Part shown: one piece after another, positions 7,314 through 13,823 of the stretch
How the letters are laid out: each line of letters opens with the position of its first letter
Position numbering within the stretch: the first letter of the stretch is position 1
Source: Streptomyces himastatinicus ATCC 53653
GTDB lineage: Bacteria > Actinomycetota > Actinomycetes > Streptomycetales > Streptomycetaceae
Reading direction: 5' to 3'
DNA: 38,815 nucleotides
Assembly (NCBI RefSeq): GCF_000158915.1
Contig: NZ_GG657754.1
Coordinates: 5,521,489 to 5,560,303, forward strand
Notes under the pieces: generated by a model
Seen by the model: the letters and a program-made list of their open reading frames with translations, nothing else
What the model was told of the DNA's origin: nothing
Database searches by the model: none
Program-made: the position numbers and the translations under genes

Positions 7314-9626
7314 GTGACAGCGACATCCGCGGCCGCCGCGGCGGCACGGGCCACCGTGTACGGCTACCCCCGCCAGGGACACCACCGCGAACTGAAGAAG
7401 GCCGTCGAGGGTTACTGGAAGGGCCAGATCGGCGCCGGTGCCCTCCGGGAGACCGCCGTGATGCTGCGCGCGGCGAACTGGCGGCAGCTGGCCGACGCCG
7501 GAATCGACGAGGTGCCGACCGGCGACTTCTCGTTCTACGACCATGTGCTGGACACCAGCGTCATGGTCGGCGCCGTACCGGACCGCCACCGCGCCGCCGT
7601 CGAAGCCGACGCGCTGGACGGCTACTTCGCCATGGCGCGCGGCACCCAGGAGGCCGCGCCGCTGGAGATGACCAAGTGGTTCGACACCAACTACCACTAC
7701 CTGGTGCCCGAACTCGGCCCCGATACCGTCTTCGCCGCCAATTCGGCGAAGCAGGTCGCCGAGCTGTCGGAAGCGGTCGCACTCGGTCACGCCGCCCGGC
7801 CGGTGCTGGTCGGCCCCGTCACCTACCTCCTGCTCGCCAAGCCCGCACCCGGCGTCGCGCCGGACTTCGAGCCGCTCACCCTGCTGGACCGGCTGCTGCC
7901 GGTGTACGCGGAGGTGCTGGCCGATCTGCGGGCGGCCGGCGCCACGTGGGTCCAGCTGGACGAACCCGCGCTCGTGCAGGACCGCACCGCCGCCGAACTC
8001 AACGCCGCCGCCCGCGCGTACCGCGAACTGGGCGCCCTCACCGACCGCCCCCGGCTGCTGGTCGCCTCGTACTTCGACCGCCTCGGCGAGGCCCTGCCCG
8101 TCCTGGCCAAGGCCCCCGTGGACGGGCTGGCGCTCGACTTCACCGGGCCCGCGGCCGGAAACCTCGACGACCTCGCCGCCGTCGGCGGACTGCCCGGCAA
8201 GCGCCTGGTCGCGGGCGTCGTGGACGGCCGCAACGTGTGGATCAACGACCTCGCCGTCTCGCTGTCCACGCTCGGCACCCTGCTCGGCCTCGCCGACCGG
8301 GTCGACGTCGCGGCGTCCTGCTCCCTCCTCCACGTCCCCCTCGACACGGCGGCCGAACGCGACATCGACCCCCAGATCGCCCGCTGGCTGGCCTTCGCCC
8401 GCCAGAAGGCCACCGAGGTCGCGACCCTCGCCCGCGGCATCGCCCAGGGCACCGGCACCATCGCCGCACAACTCGCCGCCAACCGCGCCGACCTGGCCTC
8501 CCGGGCCACCTCCGTACTCACCCGCGACCCGGCCGTACGCGCCCGCGCCGGGGCCGTCACCGATGCCGACGCCCGCCGCCCCGAGCCGTACGCCGAGCGC
8601 GCCCCCGCCCAGCGTGCCCGGCTGCGGCTGCCCGCGCTGCCGACGACCACCATCGGCTCGTTCCCGCAGACCAGCGAGCTGCGCACCGCCCGCGCCGACC
8701 TGCGCGCCGGACGCATCGACACCGCCGGATACGAGCAGCGCATCGCGGCCGAGATCCAGGACGTGATCTCCTTCCAGGAGAAGACCGGCATCGACGTCCT
8801 GGTCCACGGCGAGCCCGAACGCAACGACATGGTCCAGTACTTCGCCGAACAGCTCACCGGCTACCTCGCCACCCGGCACGGCTGGGTGCAGTCCTACGGC
8901 ACCCGCTACGTCCGCCCGCCGATCCTGGCCGGCGACATCTCCCGGCCCGAGCCGATGACGGTCCGCTGGACGACGTACGCCCAGTCCCTCACCGACCGCC
9001 CGGTCAAGGGCATGCTCACCGGCCCCGTCACCATGCTGGCCTGGTCCTTCGTCCGCGACGACCAGCCCCTCGCCGACACCGCACGCCAGGTCGCCCTCGC
9101 CCTGCGCGACGAGGTGTCCGACCTGGAGGCCGCGGGCACCGCGGTCATCCAGGTCGACGAACCCGCCCTGCGCGAAACCCTGCCCCTGCGCACCGCCGAC
9201 CGCCCGTCCTACCTGGCCTGGGCCACCGAGGCGTTCCGCCTCACCACCGGCGGCGTGCGCGCGGACACCCAGATCCACACCCATATGTGCTACGCCGAGT
9301 TCGGGGACATCCTCCCGGCCATCGACGACCTCGACGCGGACGTCATCAGCCTGGAAGCCGCCCGCTCCCATATGCAGGTCGCCACCGAACTCGCCGACGC
9401 CCACTACCCCCGCGAGGTCGGCCCCGGCGTCTACGACATCCACTCCCCCCGCGTCCCCGGCACCGCCGAAACCGCCACCCTCCTCCGCACGGCCCTCGCC
9501 GCCATCCCCGCCGACCGCCTCTGGGCCAACCCCGACTGCGGCCTGAAGACCCGCGGCTGGCCCGAGGTCCGCGCCTCCCTGGACCACCTGGTCGCGGCGG
9601 CCCAGGAGGTCCGCTCCACGCTCTGA
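7314..9626 (+). CDS. metE: Cobalamin-independent methionine synthase MetE
   Basis: A 770-residue enzyme that transfers the methyl group of 5-methyltetrahydrofolate (triglutamate) to homocysteine without B12, the last step of methionine synthesis in the cytosol. Both barrels are intact. The N-terminal half starts YGYPRQGHHRELKKAVEGYW; the catalytic half starts LPALPTTTIGSFPQTSELR near residue 440. The zinc ligands are present at His657, Cys659, Glu681 and Cys742 (HTHMCYAEF, ISLEAARS, PDCGLKTR), each 16 higher than the E. coli numbering I remember. The GTG at 7314 is chosen because GAAGGAG lies 7-13 bases upstream and MetE similarity begins soon after. The frame is open back to 7107, but that part overlaps the riboswitch. 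Expression is expected to fall when cobalamin is plentiful. Confidence 0.97.
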   Translation: MTATSAAAAAARATVYGYPRQGHHRELKKAVEGYWKGQIGAGALRETAVMLRAANWRQLADAGIDEVPTGDFSFYDHVLDTSVMVGAVPDRHRAAVEADALDGYFAMARGTQEAAPLEMTKWFDTNYHYLVPELGPDTVFAANSAKQVAELSEAVALGHAARPVLVGPVTYLLLAKPAPGVAPDFEPLTLLDRLLPVYAEVLADLRAAGATWVQLDEPALVQDRTAAELNAAARAYRELGALTDRPRLLVASYFDRLGEALPVLAKAPVDGLALDFTGPAAGNLDDLAAVGGLPGKRLVAGVVDGRNVWINDLAVSLSTLGTLLGLADRVDVAASCSLLHVPLDTAAERDIDPQIARWLAFARQKATEVATLARGIAQGTGTIAAQLAANRADLASRATSVLTRDPAVRARAGAVTDADARRPEPYAERAPAQRARLRLPALPTTTIGSFPQTSELRTARADLRAGRIDTAGYEQRIAAEIQDVISFQEKTGIDVLVHGEPERNDMVQYFAEQLTGYLATRHGWVQSYGTRYVRPPILAGDISRPEPMTVRWTTYAQSLTDRPVKGMLTGPVTMLAWSFVRDDQPLADTARQVALALRDEVSDLEAAGTAVIQVDEPALRETLPLRTADRPSYLAWATEAFRLTTGGVRADTQIHTHMCYAEFGDILPAIDDLDADVISLEAARSHMQVATELADAHYPREVGPGVYDIHSPRVPGTAETATLLRTALAAIPADRLWANPDCGLKTRGWPEVRASLDHLVAAAQEVRSTL

Positions 9627-9628
9627 CT

Positions 9629-9653
9629 GTTATTGCGAATTACTTGCAATAAC
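9629..9653. terminator. Perfect inverted repeat just after metE
   Basis: GTTATTGC (9629-9636) and GCAATAAC (9646-9653) flank a 9-base loop, starting 3 bases past the metE stop. The repeat is strikingly A+T-rich for this genome. It could be the metE terminator hairpin, though no T-run follows, or a protein-binding operator. The rest of the gap to 9885 shows no further gene. Confidence 0.4.
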
Positions 9654-9885
9654 TTCTCCACTGCATCAAGCTGAAGACATACGGGGTCGGCCCGACCACC
9701 ATTCGAGACCCGCGCCCGGGTCGGTCCGGGCACGTCCTTCCCGATAGGTGATCGCCTTCTCACACGGCACCCGCCGGACGTTGGCCGACCCCGTTCAGCT
9801 GCGCCGAGCAGCCCCCAGGCTCTCCACAGCATGCGGGGCCGGCCATGGCGGTCACAGGGGCTCCCGGCCGGAGCCAGGTGATCGC

Positions 9886-9891
9886 TAACGT
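9886..9891 (+). promoter_or_regulatory. Putative -10 for the broken paralogue
   Basis: TAACGT is followed by six bases and then ATG at 9898, which has no Shine-Dalgarno sequence. This matches the leaderless layout of the intact paralogue at 2854. Confidence 0.4.
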
Positions 9892-9897
9892 GCCCGG

Positions 9898-9954
9898 ATG
9901 GTGACCTACGACGAGCTCACACCGCCGGAACGCCGCGTGTGGGATGCCTTTTGA
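9898..9954 (+). pseudogene. N-terminal remnant of repeat-rich membrane protein
   Basis: The frame from ATG 9898 encodes MVTYDELTPPERRVWDAF and then TGA at 9952-9954. This aligns with the start of the intact paralogue (MEITDLTPAERRVWRAF), so it is the original 5' end of the gene. The stop arises because about 149 nt (the equivalent of 2905-3063, minus 10 nt) are missing. The rest of the gene continues in another frame from 9944. Confidence 0.8.
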
Positions 9955-11215
9955 CGTCCGGGGAGCGCGGATCTCCGGGCAGTTGGATCTGCGGAACGGG
10001 GACATCACCTGCCCTGTGCACCTGACCCACTGCTCCTTCGACGCGGCACCTGATCTGTATGCCGCCCGCCTCGGCGAGTTGCACCTGTGGCGGTCCGTCC
10101 TGCCGGGGCTGAGCGCGGTCGGGGCCCAGTTCGAGAGCTTCGTCGCGCTGAGCGAGTGCCGTGCGACCGGGATGGTCAGCTTCAGTTCGGCCCGGATCGC
10201 CCGCACCCTCTATCTGGACCGGTTGTCGGTCGAATCGGCGCGTGCCGAGGAGCGGGGAGTCGCCGTCGCGCTGAACCACACGGTGATCGGCGACGCGGTC
10301 GTGGCCACCGCCCTGTCCGCCCGTGGCGAGGTACGCCTGGACGGAGCCACGGTGACGGCCCAGGTCGCGCTGTCATCGGCCCAGCTGCACAATCCCGGCG
10401 GCATCGCCTTGAACGCCAAAGGGCTCACCGTCGGTTCCGACCTGACCGCCCGCGGACTGCACGCCCAGGGCAGCATCACCTTGCGCAGTGCCCGCATACC
10501 CGGACAACTCGACCTGGCAGAGGCCCGCTTGTCCAGCCCTGACGGCATGGCACTGTGCGTCAGCAGCGCCGCCATCGGCGAAATGTGGCTGCGCGACGCC
10601 ACCCCGATCGAGGGCACGGTGAATCTGCGCCGCACCCAACTCCAACTGCTCCACGCCGAGCCCGCGGTGTGGCCCGAACAGGTCCGGCTCGGCGAGTTCG
10701 CCTACACCACCCTGCTGCCCCACCTGCCCGCAGCCGATCGGCTGCCGCTGCTGGAGCGCGACGAGTATCTGCCCCATGCCTACCAGCAGTTGACCGCCGC
10801 CTATCAACGCGTCGGCGACGACACGGCCACGCGCCTCGTGCAACTCGCCGCGTACCGGCGCCACCGCACGACCCTCCCCGCGTACGCCCGCGCGTGGAGC
10901 TGGGTCCAGGACATCACCGTTGGCTACGGCTTCCGCCCTCTCCGCGCGGCTGCCTGGCTCGGCGCACTTCTCCTGATCGGCACCATCGCCTACGACCTCC
11001 ACCACCCGCGGCCGCTGAAATCCGGCGAGGCCCCCGACTTCAACCCGCTCTTCTACACCTTCGACCTGCTCCTGCCGATCATCGGCTTCGGCCAGGAGGG
11101 CGCCTACGCCCCGAACGGTGGGTACCAGTGGCTGAGCTACGCGCTGATCATCAGCGGCTGGCTCCTCGTCACCACGATCGTCGCCGGGATCACCCGAGCC
11201 ATCAGCCGGCCGTAG
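9944..11215 (+). CDS. Repeat-rich membrane protein, truncated paralogue of the 2854 gene
   Basis: The remaining frame encodes 423 residues from an ATG (MPFDVRGARISGQLDLRNG) that overlaps the stop of the N-terminal remnant. It aligns with the intact paralogue from residue 71 on. It keeps the strand repeats, the helical linker (YLPHAYQQLTAAYQRVGDDT) and the C-terminal two-helix domain. The stretch HHPRPLKSGEAPDFNPLFYT is almost unchanged, as is the loop LLLPIIGFGQ (GFGQ at 381-384). Whether it is made is uncertain: the natural leaderless start at 9898 now yields a stop after 18 codons, and 9944 has no obvious ribosome site. Termination-reinitiation across the overlapping stop and ATG is possible. 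The well-conserved rest of the frame suggests either recent damage or a still functional shorter form. Confidence 0.65.
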   Translation: MPFDVRGARISGQLDLRNGDITCPVHLTHCSFDAAPDLYAARLGELHLWRSVLPGLSAVGAQFESFVALSECRATGMVSFSSARIARTLYLDRLSVESARAEERGVAVALNHTVIGDAVVATALSARGEVRLDGATVTAQVALSSAQLHNPGGIALNAKGLTVGSDLTARGLHAQGSITLRSARIPGQLDLAEARLSSPDGMALCVSSAAIGEMWLRDATPIEGTVNLRRTQLQLLHAEPAVWPEQVRLGEFAYTTLLPHLPAADRLPLLERDEYLPHAYQQLTAAYQRVGDDTATRLVQLAAYRRHRTTLPAYARAWSWVQDITVGYGFRPLRAAAWLGALLLIGTIAYDLHHPRPLKSGEAPDFNPLFYTFDLLLPIIGFGQEGAYAPNGGYQWLSYALIISGWLLVTTIVAGITRAISRP

Positions 11216-11245
11216 GGCGTGCCCCAAGACGGCCCCGGAAACGCG

Positions 11246-11953
11246 TCAGGCGCCCGTCCGACTGCCCCACCGCGCCGCCCCGCCGATCCGGGCGAGCGCG
11301 GCGCGGACGTGCCACGCGCCGATGACCGTCACGCCGGCCAGCCGGTCGGCCAGCGACCTTCGGGGGCCCATCAGCGCCAGCCCCGCGTTGAAGGCGAAGA
11401 AGAAGATGGCGACGACCCAGCACAACACCGAGAGGACGATCTCGCCCTCGACCAGCAGGCAGCAGGCCAGCGCATACCAGCCGACATCGACCAGCGTGGT
11501 CACCGCGGCGCGCACGGCGAACCGGCCCTTCCGTGGACGCCCTCCGCCACCGCGCCGCACAACGCACAGAGCCGTCAACGCCTGCCCCGGCGTACGGCTC
11601 ATCACGGCCAGCGAGAGGAAGTGGTAGACGAAGGTGAACACGACCAGCGCGCCGAAGGCTTGCTGGACGGAGCTCACCGCAGACCGCCAAAGCGACTCTC
11701 CGACTTCCTGACCCGCCCCCGCCAGATCGCCCTCCGAGGTGATGACCTCCCAAGCGCTCGTCCCAGCCAGGCTCGTCACGTCGGTCACGTGGGCACTGAT
11801 CCGGTGGAAGGTGAACCAGCCGAGCAGCACGGCCACCGCCACCACGACGGCGAAATCCAGCGCCCAGGCACACAGCCGACGCGCCCGCGGAGGACTGGCC
11901 GACGCCGTCCCCTCGTCGGGCATCACGGGTGTCGGCACCGCTCGTCGAAACAT
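11246..11953 (-). CDS. RDD-family membrane protein
   Basis: A 235-residue protein with an RDD-type domain. The first helix opens with RARRLCAWALDFAVVVAVAV (about residues 22-43, conserved Arg and Asp kept). A second segment follows near 92-113 (ALVVFTFVYHFLSLAVMSRT). The signature RTPGQALTALCVVRR comes next, then two further hydrophobic segments (about 150-195) and DRLAGVTVIGAWH near the C-terminus. RDD proteins are small membrane proteins of mostly unknown function; some are linked to Na+/H+ exchange or to secreted-factor uptake. The ATG at 11953 is chosen with GGGGG about 8 bases upstream. It converges on the truncated repeat-protein gene and lies just past the tRNA terminator. Confidence 0.82.
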   Translation of the reverse strand: MFRRAVPTPVMPDEGTASASPPRARRLCAWALDFAVVVAVAVLLGWFTFHRISAHVTDVTSLAGTSAWEVITSEGDLAGAGQEVGESLWRSAVSSVQQAFGALVVFTFVYHFLSLAVMSRTPGQALTALCVVRRGGGGRPRKGRFAVRAAVTTLVDVGWYALACCLLVEGEIVLSVLCWVVAIFFFAFNAGLALMGPRRSLADRLAGVTVIGAWHVRAALARIGGAARWGSRTGA

Positions 11954-12033
11954 CAGGCCCCCAGAAATGTGATGTCGCGGTCTGCACAGTGTAAGGACAG
12001 TCACAGACCGCCACGAGGGCCGAGCACAACAAA

Positions 12034-12069
12034 TCAGGCCCGGTGCTGATTTCTCAGCACCGGGCCTGA
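12034..12069 (-). terminator. Strong terminator after tRNA-Pro
   Basis: Arms TCAGGCCCGGTGCTGA (12034-12049) and TCAGCACCGGGCCTGA (12054-12069) form a perfect 16-bp stem with a 4-base loop. Read on the minus strand it follows the tRNA by 15 bases and runs into TTTGTTGTG. Confidence 0.9.
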
Positions 12070-12084
12070 CCCTTGTTCCTTCAG

Positions 12085-12158
12085 TCGGGGTGGCGGGATT
12101 TGAACCCACGACCTCTTCGTCCCGAACGAAGCGCGCTGCCAAGCTGCGCTACACCCCG
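12085..12158 (-). tRNA. tRNA-Pro (anticodon CGG)
   Basis: The minus strand reads CGGGGTG at the 5' end and CACCCCG plus A at the 3' end, giving a perfect 7-bp acceptor stem. The anticodon stem CTTCG/CGAAG carries loop TTCGGGA, so the anticodon is CGG, reading CCG proline codons. The T arm holds GGGTTCAAATCCC. The length is 74 nt and the CCA end is not encoded. Confidence 0.97.
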
Positions 12159-12172
12159 AAGCAACGAGCTCT

Positions 12173-12178
12173 ACTTTA
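12173..12178 (-). promoter_or_regulatory. Putative -10 of tRNA-Pro
   Basis: On the minus strand TAAAGT lies 14 bases before the mature tRNA 5' end, a sensible distance for a -10 element with a short 5' leader. The -35 is unclear. Confidence 0.4.
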
Positions 12179-12181
12179 GCG

Positions 12182-12227
12182 GACCTGCGGCCAGACACGA
12201 AATCCGGTTTCCGGGGTCTCGCAGGTC
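12182..12227 (-). terminator. Hairpin after metallophosphoesterase gene
   Basis: GACCTGCG (12182-12189) pairs with CGCAGGTC (12220-12227), with an inner AGAC/GTCT helix. It begins 17 bases past the stop of the phosphoesterase gene on the minus strand and separates it from the tRNA. Confidence 0.55.
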
Positions 12228-12243
12228 GGGGCGGGGAGGTGGG

Positions 12244-13182
12244 TCAGGGGGCCTGGGGGGTGAGGGTGAGGAGGGTGGCCTCCGGGGGGCAGGCGAAGCG
12301 GACGGGGGTGTAGCGGTTGGTGCCGCAGCCTGCGGAGACGTGGAGGTACGAGGTGTGGTCCCCGGCCTCGTGGGTGGAGAGGCCCTTGACCCGGCGGGTG
12401 TCCAGGTCGCAGTTGGTGACGAGGGCGCCGTAGAAGGGGATGCACAGCTGGCCGCCGTGGGTGTGGCCCGCGAGGATCAGGGGGTAGCGGTCGGCGGTGA
12501 AGGCGTCGAGGACGCGGAGGTACGGGGCGTGGACGACGGCGAGGGAGAGGTCCGCACCGGATTCGGGGCCGCCGGCGACCTCGGCGTAGCGGTCGCGCTT
12601 GATGTGCGGGTCGTCGAGGCCGGTGAGGGCGATCTCGATGTCGTCCAGCTTGAGCCGGCCGCGGGTGTTGGACAGGCCGACCCAGCCGGCCGCGTCGAAG
12701 GCGTCGCGGATCTCCGTCCACGGGTTGTGGACGACGCCGACGGCCGGGGCGTTGCCGTTCAGACCGTGGCGGCCGCTGGCCTTTTCCATCAGGTAGCGGG
12801 CGGGGTTGCGCAGCTTCGGTCCGTAGTAGTCGTTGGAGCCGAAGACGTACGCGCCGGGGAACTCCATCAGCGGGCCGAGCGCGTCGAGGACCTCGGGGAC
12901 GCCTTCCGGGTCGGAGAGGTTGTCGCCGGTGTTCACGACGAAGTCGGGGCGCAGACCGGCGAGCGACTGGAGCCAGCGCTGCTTCTTGCGCTGCCCGCTC
13001 ACCATGTGGATGTCGGAGACCTGGAGGACGCGCAGCGGCCGCATACCGCGCGGCAGCACGGGCACGGTGATGCGGCGGAGCCTGAAGGACCGCACTTCGA
13101 AGCCGACGGCGTAGGCGAGACCGGCTGCGCCGACCGCCGTGATTCCCAGAGGTACTCCGTATCGCGCGCGCATGCTCTCCAT
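12244..13182 (-). CDS. Membrane-anchored metallophosphoesterase
   Basis: A 312-residue calcineurin-type phosphoesterase. A single hydrophobic segment (about residues 10-28, YGVPLGITAVGAAGLAYAVG) anchors it to the membrane. The metal motifs are in order: LQVSDIHMV (D-x-H, about 54-62), NTGDNLSD (GDN, about 84-91), VFGSNDYYGP (GN(D/H)-like), LAVVHAP and ILAGHTHGGQ (GHTH). This is the arrangement of the YkuE/LpxH-like cytoplasmic-face enzymes. The substrate is not evident. ATG 13182 and ATG 13173 are both possible; neither has a good ribosome site. It diverges from yqeY with about 70 bases between the starts. Confidence 0.92.
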   Translation of the reverse strand: MESMRARYGVPLGITAVGAAGLAYAVGFEVRSFRLRRITVPVLPRGMRPLRVLQVSDIHMVSGQRKKQRWLQSLAGLRPDFVVNTGDNLSDPEGVPEVLDALGPLMEFPGAYVFGSNDYYGPKLRNPARYLMEKASGRHGLNGNAPAVGVVHNPWTEIRDAFDAAGWVGLSNTRGRLKLDDIEIALTGLDDPHIKRDRYAEVAGGPESGADLSLAVVHAPYLRVLDAFTADRYPLILAGHTHGGQLCIPFYGALVTNCDLDTRRVKGLSTHEAGDHTSYLHVSAGCGTNRYTPVRFACPPEATLLTLTPQAP

Positions 13183-13237
13183 GGTCGCAGAACGCCGCCG
13201 GGGGAGAAATCTTCGGGTGATTCCCGGCCAGTGCTGG

Positions 13238-13243
13238 CAGACT
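13238..13243 (+). promoter_or_regulatory. Putative -10 of leaderless yqeY
   Basis: CAGACT lies seven bases before ATG 13251, with no Shine-Dalgarno sequence between. This suggests transcription starts at the start codon. Confidence 0.4.
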
Positions 13244-13250
13244 CGACGCC

Positions 13251-13721
13251 ATGACCACCACGCTCAAGTCCAGGCTGCATGACGATCTCACCGCAGCGAT
13301 CAAGGCGCGCGACGAGCTGCGCTCCTCCACGCTCCGGCTCACGATCACCGCGATCTCGAAGGAAGAGGTCTCGGGGGAGAGCTCCCGGGAGCTGTCCGAT
13401 GCCGAGGTGGAGAAGATCATCGCGCGCGAGGCGAAGAAGCGCCGCGAGGCGGCCGAGGCGTTCGACAAGGGCGGCCGGGCGGCGCAGGCCGAGCGGGAGC
13501 GGGCGGAGGGCGAGGTGCTCGCCGGGTACCTGCCGCAGCCGCTGACGGACGACGAGCTGGACGCGCTGGTCGCGGAGGCGGTCCGGGAGGCCGCCGCGGG
13601 CGGCGCCGAGGGGCCGCGGGCGATGGGCGCGGTGATGAAGATCGTGAACCCGAAGATCGCGGGCCGGGCCGAGGGCGGCCGGGTCGCCGCCGCGGTGAAG
13701 CGGCAGCTCGCGGGCGGGTAG
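13251..13721 (+). CDS. GatB/YqeY domain protein
   Basis: A 156-residue protein with the YqeY fold: a helical N-terminal part (LKSRLHDDLTAAIKARDELRSSTLRLTI) and a C-terminal tail domain like that of GatB (AEGEVLAGYLPQPLTDDEL, then GAVMKIVNPKIAGRAEGGRV). The family shares the tRNA-binding tail of the GatCAB amidotransferase. Its free-standing role is not firmly known, though a link to tRNA or translation is usual. Length matches the family (about 150). It ends 11 bases before a strong bidirectional terminator shared with the penicillin-binding-protein gene. Confidence 0.93.
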   Translation: MTTTLKSRLHDDLTAAIKARDELRSSTLRLTITAISKEEVSGESSRELSDAEVEKIIAREAKKRREAAEAFDKGGRAAQAERERAEGEVLAGYLPQPLTDDELDALVAEAVREAAAGGAEGPRAMGAVMKIVNPKIAGRAEGGRVAAAVKRQLAGG

Positions 13722-13732
13722 GCGAGACAAGG

Positions 13733-13770
13733 AAAAGGGGCCCGGACGATCTCTCGTCCAGGCCCCTTTT
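13733..13770. terminator. Bidirectional terminator between yqeY and PBP gene
   Basis: AAAAGGGGCC (13733-13742) pairs with GGCCCCTTTT (13761-13770), and GGACGA with TCGTCC around a TCTC loop, with one C/A mismatch. T-runs on both strands make it a terminator for both converging genes. Confidence 0.92.
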
Positions 13771-13823
13771 CCGCGCTCGGTCGGGCCGCGGATACCGCTA
13801 CCGCGGTCGGGCCGCGGGTACCG

